A stretch of DNA of 64,000 nt from NCBI RefSeq assembly GCF_002086155.1, contig NZ_MVHE01000004.1:1-64000 (forward strand). Reading direction: 5' to 3'. Below the pieces are notes generated by a model. That model saw nothing but the letters and a program-made list of their open reading frames with translations, searched no databases and was not told the DNA's origin. The position numbers were made by a program, and so were the translations under genes. The DNA is from Mycobacterium angelicum (lineage in GTDB: Bacteria; Actinomycetota; Actinomycetes; Mycobacteriales; Mycobacteriaceae). Numbering within the stretch: the first letter of the stretch is position 1; each line of letters begins with the position of its first letter. Of this stretch, positions 27,882-37,498 are shown in pieces.

Positions 27882-28571
27882 TCAGGACGCTCTCGTTCGT
27901 GGGCGCCGGGCACGCGGGCGGCGGCGCGGGAGTCGTTCGGCGGGATCGGTGGCGAACGTGCGCAGGTAGTTGACGGCGAAGGCGATGGCGTCTGCGAGCG
28001 GCCATTGGGCCCGGTAGGTATAGGCCAGTGTGGCGCCACCCTGGTGTGCGCACACGATCACCGTCGCAATGCGGCGAGGATCGGCGTCCGCGGCGATGCT
28101 GCCGTTATCCACCATTTGCCGAATTGCCGCTTCCAGCAACGCGATCCACTGCCAGTAGCCGGTGGCCACCGCCTCACGCGTCGCGTCGTCGGACTTTGCC
28201 AGCTGCGCGGCCAGCGCGTGGTAGGTGGGTGTACCGGTGTTGCCGACGCGCCGCAGGTAGCGCATGTTGAGATCGACCCAACGTTCGAAGTCGTCGAACG
28301 AATTCAAGCCACCCAGCTGCGGCTGCTGGTGAAAGTCCAGTACCACGCCGACCTGGCGGGTGACGACCGCCCGGATCAACGAGCTTTTGCCGGTGAAATA
28401 GTGCGCGAGTTGCGAGCCGCTCACCGACGCGGCCTGTCGCACGCGATCCATATTCAATGCGCGCAATCCATGGCTGACAATCAGTTCGGCGGCGGCCAGC
28501 ACGATCCGATCGCGGGTGGTGCGCCCCTTAGGGGTCAGCCGCTTCGCGGTGGGATCGTCCGGATGAGCCAT
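27882..28571 (-). CDS. TetR-family repressor, first of a tandem pair
   Basis: A 229-residue TetR protein with HTH residues NMDRVRQAASVSGSQLAHYFTGKSSLIRAV and a C-terminal ligand domain containing IVCAHQGGATLAYTYRAQWPLADAIAFAVNYL. The tail is very basic (RRRPRARRPRTR), perhaps adding DNA contact. It starts 29 bases after the hydrolase stop and abuts the second TetR gene. The pair may bind as homodimers or mixed dimers. The likely target is TGGGTTGTACAACCCA upstream of the hydrolase. Confidence 0.88.
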   Translation of the reverse strand: MAHPDDPTAKRLTPKGRTTRDRIVLAAAELIVSHGLRALNMDRVRQAASVSGSQLAHYFTGKSSLIRAVVTRQVGVVLDFHQQPQLGGLNSFDDFERWVDLNMRYLRRVGNTGTPTYHALAAQLAKSDDATREAVATGYWQWIALLEAAIRQMVDNGSIAADADPRRIATVIVCAHQGGATLAYTYRAQWPLADAIAFAVNYLRTFATDPAERLPRRRPRARRPRTRAS

Positions 28572-28600
28572 CGGAACAGGCTAACCCGCCGCACTCGGCT

Positions 28601-29467
28601 TCAGGCGGGCACGGAAACTTTCGCGAGGAAGCCGCGGATGAGCTCGGTAACCTCCGGCAAGGCGGATTCCAGCAGGAAATGCCCGCCGTCCAGCAGGTGG
28701 ATCTCGGCATGGGGCAGGTCGTCGGTGAAAGCCTGCGCACCGGCCGGCCCGAATATCTCGTCTCCGCGGCCCCACACCGCCAGCAGCGGGACGCCGCTAT
28801 CGCGGAAATACTCGTGCAGGCGCGGATACAGCGGCGCATTCGTTGCGTAGTCGCGAAACAGCTTCAACTGCACCTGGTCATTTCCGGGCCGTGAGATCAA
28901 TGCGTAGTCGTGATACCAGGATTCGGGATCGACCAGCGTCTCGTCGGCAACGCCGGTGAGATATTGCCAGCGGGTGGCGTCCAGGGTGAGGAACTGCCGA
29001 ACCGCGGCCTCGTCGTCCGGGTTTTCTTGATACGCCCATACCGTCTTCCAGAAGTCCTCGACGAATCCGGCGTCGTAACCGTTGCCGTTCTGGGTGATGA
29101 TCGCCGTGACGGCGTCGGGATCCCGCAGCGCCAAGCGCCATCCGATCGGAGCGCCGTAGTCCTGGACGTACATTACGTACCTGCCGATGCCCAGTTCGCC
29201 CAGCAAGCCGGCGGTCAATTCCGCGAGCGCGTCGAATGTGTAGTCGAACTCCTCGACGGGTGGTGCGTCGGAGAGGCCGAACCCCAAATGATCCGGTGCA
29301 ATCACGTGGTAGCGATCCGCCAACGCGGGAATCAGCTGCCGGAACATGTATGAGCTGGTGGGGAATCCGTGCAGCAGCACGATTGCGGGCGCATCGGGGT
29401 TGCCGGCTTCGCGGAAGAACAGCCGATGACCGTCGATGGTTGCGTAGCGATGATGGACAGTCGGCAT
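28601..29467 (-). CDS. Alpha/beta-fold hydrolase, haloalkane dehalogenase/epoxide hydrolase-like
   Basis: A 288-residue hydrolase. The oxyanion-hole motif is LLHGFPTSSYMFRQLIP, followed by HVIAPDHLGFGLSDAPP. The nucleophile is Asp in MYVQDYGAPIGWRLAL, the acid lies near AVWGRGDEIFG, and His in LLDGGHFLLES. An Asp nucleophile points to haloalkane or haloacetate dehalogenases or epoxide hydrolases rather than esterases. ATG 29467 (MPTVHHRYATIDGHRLFFRE) is chosen with GGAAGG upstream. A perfect palindrome 22 bases before the start makes it the probable target of the two TetR genes that follow. Confidence 0.85.
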   Translation of the reverse strand: MPTVHHRYATIDGHRLFFREAGNPDAPAIVLLHGFPTSSYMFRQLIPALADRYHVIAPDHLGFGLSDAPPVEEFDYTFDALAELTAGLLGELGIGRYVMYVQDYGAPIGWRLALRDPDAVTAIITQNGNGYDAGFVEDFWKTVWAYQENPDDEAAVRQFLTLDATRWQYLTGVADETLVDPESWYHDYALISRPGNDQVQLKLFRDYATNAPLYPRLHEYFRDSGVPLLAVWGRGDEIFGPAGAQAFTDDLPHAEIHLLDGGHFLLESALPEVTELIRGFLAKVSVPA

Positions 29468-29488
29468 GGGAGCGCCTTCCGAGTGTTC

Positions 29489-29504
29489 TGGGTTGTACAA
29501 CCCA
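29489..29504. promoter_or_regulatory. 16-bp perfect palindrome, probable TetR operator
   Basis: TGGGTTGTACAACCCA is perfectly self-complementary. It lies in the divergent promoter region between the hydrolase-TetR-TetR operon and the broken MOSC gene, 21 bases from the hydrolase start codon. Confidence 0.6.
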
Positions 29505-29592
29505 TTATGCATCCGGCGGCTGTTGACCGCTAGGGCGAGGATGCATATTCTGGGTCAGCTCCCCCATTTTCCGGCGCGGTGAGGAGACGTAC

Positions 29593-31106
29593 CTGGGCAC
29601 GCTCGTTTCGGTCAACGTCGGCATGCCCAAGGATGTGCAATGGCAGGGCAGAACCATCCACACCGGGATATGGAAGAGACCGGTCGATGGTCCGGTAATA
29701 GTGCGCCGCAACAACATTGACGGCGACGGCCAGGGCGATCTCACCGGCCATGGCGGTGAGCAGCGTGCGGTCATGGTGTATCAGCTGGAGTCCTACGACT
29801 TCTGGCGTGGCTTCTTGGGCCGCGGCGACCTAGGACCCGGGCAGTTCGGGGAGAACTTCACCGTAGCGGGTCTCGGTGACGACGAAGTATGCATCGGGGA
29901 CCGCTACCGCATTGGCAGCGCCGAATTCGAAGTCACCCAGCCGCGCGTCACCTGCTTTCGGGTCGGCATGCGCCTGGATGAGCCCGAGATGCCCAATCTG
30001 CTTGTCGCGCAGCATCGTCCGGGCTTCTACTTCCGCGTCATCACCGAGGGCGAGGTTTGCGCCGGCGACGAGATCGTGCGCACCCGCCGTGGCCGCCACG
30101 AGCTCAGTGTGGCCGACGTCGACGCGTTGCTGTATCTGCCCAACCGCAACGCCGACCAATTGCGCAAGATCGTCGACGTACCGGCGCTCAGCCCGGGCTG
30201 GCGGCAATCATTCACCGAAATGCTGGCTGCGGGGCTGTCTGGCCGAATCATGCCTGCCTGGAACGGATTGCGTCAGATGCGGGTTACGGCAACGCGACGC
30301 GAGAGCGCGAGTGTGTTGTCGATCTGGCTTGCGGCCGACGGCAATGGGTCGCTGCCGGGCCAGTATCTGACCGTGCGAATTCCCGACGCTGGCACGATGG
30401 CGCCGATGCGCAGCTACTCCCTCTCGGATGATCCGGGCTCAGCTGACTACCGCATCAGCGTCAAACGCGAAGAGCACGGGTTGGTGAGCCGTTGGCTTCA
30501 CGAGCACATCGCACCGGGCTCGGTGATCGAGGCCGCGGCGCCGCGAGGTGACTTCTATCTGGTGGACGGGACCGGTCCGGTTGTGCTCTTTTCGGCGGGG
30601 ATCGGCGTCACTCCGGTCCTGGCCATGCTGCATGCGTTGGCCGCGGCGGGTAGTAGCCGCTGGATGCCACGGTTTATCTGTGCGGCCCAGTGCAATTCAT
30701 GTCCGACATACGCGGCCATCTCACGACTATCGGGTTGGCAGCCGGGGCTATCCACAGCGAAATGTTCGGCGCGCTACCGGCCATCAATCCGGGTGTGGTC
30801 GACACCGGAGTGCGCACGCCGCCGCACCTGCCCGCAGGAGAGCCCGGCCCCGGGCCGTCAATCACCTTCGCGCGCAGCGGCCTTACCGTCAATTGGTCAC
30901 CGGCTTACGGCAGCATTCTCGAACTTGCTGAAGCCTGTGACGTGCCCACCAGGTTCTCCTGTCGCAGTGGGGTATGTCATGTGTGTGTCACCGGAGTTGT
31001 CGCGGGCGCGACGCGTTATGTCCACGCGCCGCTGGAGGAGCCGGATGTGGGCGAGGTGCTCATTTGTTCGGCGGCGCCGGAAAGTGATGTCGTGCTGGAT
31101 CTCTAG
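29593..31106 (+). pseudogene. MOSC domain-ferredoxin reductase-[2Fe-2S] fusion, broken by an internal deletion and frameshift
   Basis: The first part has a MOSC domain (NIDGDGQGDLTGHGGEQRA, VTCFRVGMRLD), then an FNR-type flavin domain (MRSYSLSDDPG) and the start of the NAD domain (VVLFSAGIGVTPVLAML). After GSSR at about 30660 the frame changes: reading from 30663 in another frame gives DATVYLCGPVQFMSDIRGHL, the normal continuation of the NAD domain, and then a plant-type ferredoxin domain (RFSCRSGVCHVCVTG). About 50-60 residues of the NAD domain are missing. The reading frame also reaches back to CTG 29593 (LGTLVSVNVG), six bases after GAGGAG, where an ATG or GTG would be expected. The nearest ATG is 29623. 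Confidence 0.8.
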
Positions 31107-31138
31107 CTGCGGCAGGCATTCTTGTCGGTGGGGCCTCG

Positions 31139-31144
31139 TAGTAT
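31139..31144 (+). promoter_or_regulatory. -10 hexamer TAGTAT before the 13E12 gene
   Basis: TAGTAT is followed by seven bases and ATG 31152. This fits a leaderless start, although TCGAGG close to the ATG could also serve weakly as a ribosome site. Confidence 0.35.
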
Positions 31145-31151
31145 TCGAGGC

Positions 31152-32528
31152 ATGGGTGCGAGCTCGCGCGAGGAGATCGTGGAGGTCTTCGATGTGCTCG
31201 ACAATGTGCTGGATCGTCTGTGTGGGTTGACCTTTGACGTGTTCACCACACCTGAACTACTACGCGCGCTGGAACGCCTGGAACGGGTCGCGCGCCGGTT
31301 GCCGGTGTCCGGACATGCGTTGATCAACCAGCTGGCCGAGCAAGCCGGTGAGGAGGAATTGGGTGGCAAGTTGCGCTCGGCGGTCGCCGACCGGTTGCAC
31401 ATCACCAAGGCTGAGGCCGGGCGGCGCATCGCCGAAGCCGAGGATCTGGGCGAGCGCCGCGCGTTGACCGGGGAACCGTTGGCGCCGAGGTTGAGTGCCA
31501 CCGCGGAAGCTCAGCGGAAAGGACTGATCGGCGACGAACACGTCAAACAGATCCGCAGCTTTTTGCACAAGCTGCCGGCCGCGGTCGACCTGTTCACCCG
31601 CGAGGCCGCCGAAGCCGACCTGGCCGACAAGGCCACCCACTACCGCCCTGACCAGGTAGCCAAATATGCCAAGGTACTTACCGATTGTCTCAATCCCGAC
31701 GGCACATATACCGACGAAGACCGCGCCCGTCAGCGCGGAATCACCCTGGGCAACCAGCAATTTGACGGCATGTCGCGCATCAGCGGAATGATTACTCCGG
31801 AACTGCGTGCCACATTGGAGGCAGCCCTGGCTAAGCTAGCGGCCCCGGGTATGTGTAACCCCGAGGATGAGGCTGCGGTGGTCGGCGGGGAAGCGTCCGA
31901 GGAGGCAGTACGCCGGGATGTCCGCAGTCAGCCGCAGCGCTGCCACGACGGACTGCTCGCCGGTCTGCGGGCGCTGTTGATGTCCGGTGAAGTAGGGCAG
32001 CACAACGGGTTACCGGCCAGCATCATCGTGTCCACCACCTTGCGGGAGCTGGAGGCGGCCACCGGGCGTGGCCTGACCGGCGGGGGCACCATCCTGCCCA
32101 TGTCCGACGTCATCCGCCTGGGCCGGCAGGCACATCATTATTTGGCGATCTTCGATGACGGCAAGGCCGTCGTGCTGTACCACACCAAGAGGCTCGCCTC
32201 ACCAGGTCAGCGAATTATGTTGTATGCCAAGGAACGTGGTTGCACAGCGCCGGGCTGCGACATGCCCGGCTACTACTGCGAGGTGCATCACCTCACCCCA
32301 TATGCGCAGTGCCACACCACCGATATCAACGACCTAACCTTCGCCTGCGGCGGCCATCACCCGCTGGCCGAAAAAGGCTGGACCACACGCAAGAACGCCA
32401 AAGGAGACACGCAATGGATCCCACCGCCCCATCTTGACCACGGCCAACCCCGAACGAATACCTTCCATCATCCCGAGAAGCTGTTCTGCGACGGCGATGA
32501 CCGGGACGACGATGACGATGCAGCCTAG
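31152..32528 (+). CDS. 13E12 repeat family protein (DUF222 + HNH endonuclease)
   Basis: A 458-residue member of the REP13E12 family. The N-terminal DUF222 region runs to about residue 330 ([40 protein letters not shown]). The C terminus is an HNH-type domain: [47 protein letters not shown], with paired cysteines for zinc and the catalytic His. The tail is acidic ([12 protein letters not shown]). The frame is complete, unlike many disrupted copies. H37Rv has several copies, and prophage phiRv1 uses one as its attachment site; the 12-base core it uses appears near this gene's end. Confidence 0.88.
   Translation: MGASSREEIVEVFDVLDNVLDRLCGLTFDVFTTPELLRALERLERVARRLPVSGHALINQLAEQAGEEELGGKLRSAVADRLHITKAEAGRRIAEAEDLGERRALTGEPLAPRLSATAEAQRKGLIGDEHVKQIRSFLHKLPAAVDLFTREAAEADLADKATHYRPDQVAKYAKVLTDCLNPDGTYTDEDRARQRGITLGNQQFDGMSRISGMITPELRATLEAALAKLAAPGMCNPEDEAAVVGGEASEEAVRRDVRSQPQRCHDGLLAGLRALLMSGEVGQHNGLPASIIVSTTLRELEAATGRGLTGGGTILPMSDVIRLGRQAHHYLAIFDDGKAVVLYHTKRLASPGQRIMLYAKERGCTAPGCDMPGYYCEVHHLTPYAQCHTTDINDLTFACGGHHPLAEKGWTTRKNAKGDTQWIPPPHLDHGQPRTNTFHHPEKLFCDGDDRDDDDDAA
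32438..32449 (-). other. Putative phiRv1-type attB core within the 13E12 gene
   Basis: CCACGGCCAACC, on the other strand GGTTGGCCGTGG, equals the 12-base common core that I recall for phiRv1 integration in REP13E12 elements. No integrase or prophage is present, so this would be an empty site. Confidence 0.55.
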
Positions 32529-32533
32529 CTTAG

Positions 32534-33274
32534 CTACGGGGCAAAGGAGCTTTCTCCTCCGGTTACGTTCAGGATGGCGCCGTTGACGTAGCTGGCCTCT
32601 TCCGAAGCGAGAAAAACGACGGCACTGGCGATTTCGCGCGCATCCGCTGCCCTGCGCAAGGCGGTGATCTTCGCCAACTCTTCGAGAAGGCCTGGTGTGG
32701 CTTCCGTTCCGGGTGTGTCGGTCGGTCCCGCGGCCACCGCGTTCACCCGAACCCCAGCCGCGCCGAACTCGTCTGCCCACACCCGGGTGAGTAGTTCCAG
32801 GCCCGCTTTGGTGGCACCGTATATGCCGCCCTTATGTTTTGGCGTCGAGGCGGCGATGGTGCTCAGGCTGACTATTGCACCTCGACCCCGCTCGACCATT
32901 CCCGGGGCCAATTCCTGAACCAGGATGTACGGGGCACGCATGTTGACGTTCACGTGCTCGTCGAACACCGCGTCGTCGGTTTCCAGCGTCCCGCCGAACT
33001 TGAAGATGCCGGCGTTGTTGATCAAGATGTCCACCGGCCCTGCCGCTGTGGCCAGCCGTCGTACATCGTCGGGCTGGTTGAGATCGGCTGCGACGAAACG
33101 CGCTTTGCCGCCGGCCGTTTCGATCTCGCGCACCACCTCGCCGCCACGTTCGGCGCTGCGTCCGTGTACCACCACGTCGGCACCGCGCTCGGCGAGTTGC
33201 AGCGCAATCGCGCGCCCGATTCCGGATGTGGCGCCGGTGACCAGCGCGACAGAACCAGCCAGCCGCGCCACCAC
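32534..33274 (-). CDS. Short-chain dehydrogenase/reductase (SDR)
   Basis: A 246-residue classical SDR: cofactor motif ALVTGATSGIGRAIA, DVVVHGRSAERG (a pattern that favours NADP), NNAG in DILINNAGIFKFGG, catalytic Ser near IVSLSTIAAS and YGATK for Tyr/Lys. PTDTPGTEATPGLLEELAKI and the end YVNGAILNVTGG are typical. It starts right after the encapsulin stop and may be the third gene of the DyP-encapsulin transcript. I do not recall it in H37Rv, where insertion sequences follow encapsulin. The substrate is unknown. Confidence 0.88.
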   Translation of the reverse strand: MVARLAGSVALVTGATSGIGRAIALQLAERGADVVVHGRSAERGGEVVREIETAGGKARFVAADLNQPDDVRRLATAAGPVDILINNAGIFKFGGTLETDDAVFDEHVNVNMRAPYILVQELAPGMVERGRGAIVSLSTIAASTPKHKGGIYGATKAGLELLTRVWADEFGAAGVRVNAVAAGPTDTPGTEATPGLLEELAKITALRRAADAREIASAVVFLASEEASYVNGAILNVTGGESSFAP

Positions 33275-34078
33275 TTACTCCGCCGGGCCCAGCGCGACCG
33301 ATGCCTCGGCCGTGTAGCACAGGAACGTCAGGGTTTCCTGCAGATACAGCTGCACGGTGTCGGCGTCGTGACTGAGGTAACCGATCGAGACGTCGGTGCC
33401 CAGCTGCAGATCGAAATCACCGCCGCGAGTGGTCAATACGAATGCGCCGTCGATGGCCGGTGCCCAGATGATCTCCCCATCGACGAGCCGGTTCAGGTGT
33501 TCGCGGATCGGGTATCCGTGTGCGGTGGTTTCGCTGACTTTGGTGTACACGTCGGCAGACAGCAGCACCGAATACGGGCCGTCGACACCGGCGAGCCGCA
33601 GCAGGGACAGCGCCTGGCTGATCACGTCGGGGATGTCGCGCGGGTCTTCGGGCAGCGTCAGCTTGGGATTCGAGGTGGCGTGCCGAATGCCCTCGATCGA
33701 CGCTGGGCCATAACCCTCGAAGATCCCGCGATCCTCCACGAAGGCCAGCTTCTTGGCGGCCTTCTTCACGGGTTCCCAGTCGGAGTCGTTCGAACCGCGC
33801 TCGACGTCGTCGATCTCGTTGCGCGACAAGGTGAATGGTACGCGGAGCCGGATCAGGGGTTTACTGTCGCGCAGGTGGGCGATCACGCCGTCGGTGGGCG
33901 CCTCCACGTCGATCAGCCGTCCGGTGCTGACGGCCGCGGTGACCGGCCCGCCGGGCTCGCTGACGTCGACCACCCGGCGCCCGGCGATGTGCCGCTTGAA
34001 GGTACGCGATGCTTCCAATTCGATTTCCGCCCAAGCCGCTTCGGTGACCGGTGCCAGATCGCGGTACAGGTTGTTCAT
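33275..34078 (-). CDS. cfp29: Encapsulin nanocompartment shell protein (Cfp29)
   Basis: A 267-residue family 1 encapsulin with the HK97 phage-capsid fold, matching Rv0798c. It starts [16 protein letters not shown], and carries RRVVDVSEPGG, RNEIDDVERGSNDSDWEPVKKAAKK and EDRGIFEGYGPASIEGIRHAT, all characteristic. Subunits assemble into a roughly 24-nm cage that encloses the DyP peroxidase coded just upstream; the DyP stop overlaps this ATG by four bases, so cage and cargo are made together. It serves oxidative-stress defence. Confidence 0.96.
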   Translation of the reverse strand: MNNLYRDLAPVTEAAWAEIELEASRTFKRHIAGRRVVDVSEPGGPVTAAVSTGRLIDVEAPTDGVIAHLRDSKPLIRLRVPFTLSRNEIDDVERGSNDSDWEPVKKAAKKLAFVEDRGIFEGYGPASIEGIRHATSNPKLTLPEDPRDIPDVISQALSLLRLAGVDGPYSVLLSADVYTKVSETTAHGYPIREHLNRLVDGEIIWAPAIDGAFVLTTRGGDFDLQLGTDVSIGYLSHDADTVQLYLQETLTFLCYTAEASVALGPAE

Positions 34079-35109
34079 CGGGAGAGTCCTTTCAGGCTGC
34101 CGATTGAAAGTGATCCGTCGTCAGATGCCGGGGTAACAGCAGTAGCCGTCACCTGCGGACCGGGCAGTGGCGGCGGATCGTCGAGGAAGTCGACGGTGGG
34201 CGAGAAGAACATGCCGCCGGTGATCGCGCCGGAGAAGTCCAGGATGCGGTCGGTGTTACCCGGCGGATCGCCCAGGAACATATTGCGCAGCATCTGCTCG
34301 GTGACCCCGGGTGAGCGCGAATAGCCGATGAAGTACGTTCCGTACTCGCCCCTGCCGACTTCGCCGAACGGCATGTTGTGCCGCACGATCTTCAGCTCGT
34401 GGCCGTCGTCGTCGGTGACGACATTGAGCGCGACATGGGAGTTGGCCGGCTTCTTGTCGTCGCCGAGTTCGATGTCTTCCAGCTTGGTGCGGCCGATCAC
34501 CAGTTCCTGTTCGGTGACCGAAAGCGAGTCCCAGGACGCCATGTCGTGCACGTATTTCTGGACGTGCACATAGCAGGAGCCGGCGAAGTCCGGATCCTCA
34601 TCGCCAATCGCGGTGGCGCTGACCGCAACCGGGCCGTCCGGGTTTTCGGTGCCGTCGACGAAACCGAGCAGATCCCGGTTGTCGAAGAACCGGAAGCCAT
34701 GCACTTCGTCGACCACCTTTACCGCGCCGGCCATCGACTTCAGGATCCGGCCGGCCAGCTCGAAGCAGACGTCCAACGCCTCGGCGCGGATGTGGAACAG
34801 CAGATCACCCGGTGTGGCCGGCGCGACGTGGCGCGGACCGGCCAGCGGGATGAACGGATGCAGTTCGGCGGGGCGCGGTCCGGCGAACAATCGGTCCCAG
34901 GCCTCGGATCCGATCGAAGCGATCACAGATAGGCGTTTGGTCGGGTCACGAAAGCCGATCGCGCGCACCAACCCCGACAGGTCCGGAAGCGCGTCGTGCA
35001 CAATCGCTTCACCACCCTCGTCGATGGTCGCCACCAGGAAGATGGCGGCAGGCGTCAACGGCGCGAGAACCGGCTGAGACTGAAATGGCGGCACAGCGGG
35101 CACAGCCAC
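34075..35109 (-). CDS. dyp: Dye-decolorizing heme peroxidase, encapsulin cargo
   Basis: A 344-residue DyP-type peroxidase, matching Rv0799c. The family motif GxxDG is in [12 protein letters not shown] (distal Asp), the proximal His in [10 protein letters not shown], and [16 protein letters not shown] follows. The C-terminal tail [11 protein letters not shown] is the classic encapsulin targeting peptide, linked by a Pro/Ala-rich stretch. GTG 35109 (MAVPAVPP) is chosen because it equals the start I recall in M. tuberculosis; the frame is open further upstream. Substrates in vivo are unsettled. It is divergent from pepC with a 42-base spacer. Confidence 0.96.
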   Translation of the reverse strand: MAVPAVPPFQSQPVLAPLTPAAIFLVATIDEGGEAIVHDALPDLSGLVRAIGFRDPTKRLSVIASIGSEAWDRLFAGPRPAELHPFIPLAGPRHVAPATPGDLLFHIRAEALDVCFELAGRILKSMAGAVKVVDEVHGFRFFDNRDLLGFVDGTENPDGPVAVSATAIGDEDPDFAGSCYVHVQKYVHDMASWDSLSVTEQELVIGRTKLEDIELGDDKKPANSHVALNVVTDDDGHELKIVRHNMPFGEVGRGEYGTYFIGYSRSPGVTEQMLRNMFLGDPPGNTDRILDFSGAITGGMFFSPTVDFLDDPPPLPGPQVTATAVTPASDDGSLSIGSLKGLSR

Positions 35110-35151
35110 GACCCTAACGTCTGGACACCGGCGGATGCTAAACATGGGTGC

Positions 35152-36429
35152 ATGGTGGCCACCGCCCTTGGCCTGGGCGAATTTATCGACGTATCGCCGT
35201 CGCCCTTTCACGTCTGCCTGACGGTGGCCGCGCGGCTGCTCGAAGCCGGATACACCGAACTCAACGAGGCCGATCGCTGGCCGGAAGAACCGGGCCGCTA
35301 CTTCACCGTCCGAGCCGGCTCATTGGTGGCCTGGGATTCCACCGGGCAGTCCGACGGCCCGCCCGGCCCCTTCCGGATCATCGGCGCCCACACCGACAGT
35401 CCCAACCTGCGCGTCAAGCAGCATCCCGACCGCACCGTGGCCGGCTGGCAGGTGGTGGCCCTCGAGCCGTACGGCGGCGCCTGGCTGAACTCCTGGCTGG
35501 ACCGGGACCTGGGCATCAGCGGACGCCTCTCGGTGCGCGACGCTCAGCGGTCCGGGGGCGTAACACACCGGCTGGTTCGGATAGACGACCCGATCCTGCG
35601 CGTGCCGCAGCTCGCCATCCATCTGGCCGACGACCGCAAGTCGGTCACGCTGGATCCGCAACGACACCTCAACGCGGTATGGGGCGTGGGCCAGCAGGTG
35701 GGTTCGTTCCTCGGCTATGTCGCCGAGTGGGCCGGAGTCGCCGAATCCGACGTCTTGGCCGCCGACCTGATGACCCATGCCCTGACGCCGTCGGCGGTGA
35801 TCGGTGCCGATGCCAGCCTGCTCAGCGCGCCGCGGCTGGACAACCAGGCCAGTTGTTATGCGGGTCTGGAAGCGCTGCTGGCCGCACAGCCGCAAAAATA
35901 CCTGCCGGTGCTGGTGGTCTTCGACCACGAGGAGGTCGGTTCGTCCTCCGGGCATGGCGCGCAGTCCAACCTGCTGTCCACGGTGCTGGAACGCATCGTG
36001 CTCGCGGCCGGCGGCACCAGGGAGGACTACCTGCGGCAGCTGACCGAGTCGCTGCTGGCCTCGGCCGACATGGCGCATGCCACCCACCCCAACTATCCGG
36101 AGCGCCACGAACCCAACCATCTGATCGAGGTGAACGCGGGCCCGGTGCTGAAGGTGCACCCGAATCTGCGTTATGCCACCGACGGTCGCACGGCGGCGGC
36201 GTTCGCGCTGGCTTGTGAGCAGGCCGGGGTGCCGCTGCAGCGCTACGAGCATCGCGCCGACCTGCCCTGCGGCTCGACGATCGGCCCCCTCACCTCGGCC
36301 CGGACCGGAATTCCCACCGTCGACGTCGGGGCTGCGCAGCTCGCCATGCACTCCGCTCGTGAGCTGATGGGCGCTCATGACGTGGCCGCCTACACCGCGG
36401 CGCTGCAGGCGTTCTTGTCACCGGCCTGA
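35152..36429 (+). CDS. pepC: M18-family aminopeptidase
   Basis: A 425-residue metallo-aminopeptidase, matching Rv0800. Metal ligands are seen at His in [12 protein letters not shown], Asp in LDNQASCY, the Glu pair in [17 protein letters not shown], Asp in [18 protein letters not shown] and His in [16 protein letters not shown]. It removes N-terminal amino acids, preferably acidic or hydrophobic ones in this family, with two zinc ions in the cytoplasm. ATG 35152 gives [13 protein letters not shown], which agrees with the start known in M. tuberculosis. Confidence 0.95.
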   Translation: MVATALGLGEFIDVSPSPFHVCLTVAARLLEAGYTELNEADRWPEEPGRYFTVRAGSLVAWDSTGQSDGPPGPFRIIGAHTDSPNLRVKQHPDRTVAGWQVVALEPYGGAWLNSWLDRDLGISGRLSVRDAQRSGGVTHRLVRIDDPILRVPQLAIHLADDRKSVTLDPQRHLNAVWGVGQQVGSFLGYVAEWAGVAESDVLAADLMTHALTPSAVIGADASLLSAPRLDNQASCYAGLEALLAAQPQKYLPVLVVFDHEEVGSSSGHGAQSNLLSTVLERIVLAAGGTREDYLRQLTESLLASADMAHATHPNYPERHEPNHLIEVNAGPVLKVHPNLRYATDGRTAAAFALACEQAGVPLQRYEHRADLPCGSTIGPLTSARTGIPTVDVGAAQLAMHSARELMGAHDVAAYTAALQAFLSPA

Positions 36430-36431
36430 CT

Positions 36432-36437
36432 TACCAT
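36432..36437 (+). promoter_or_regulatory. -10 hexamer TACCAT before the glyoxalase-like gene
   Basis: TACCAT is followed by six bases and ATG 36444. No ribosome site is visible, so the transcript is probably leaderless. Confidence 0.4.
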
Positions 36438-36443
36438 CCGGCC

Positions 36444-37498
<1,055 letters not shown>

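Noticed and set aside
32834..34324. A 496-codon plus-strand frame across the SDR, encapsulin and DyP genes.
   Set aside because: It crosses three well-supported genes on the other strand and has no known motif.
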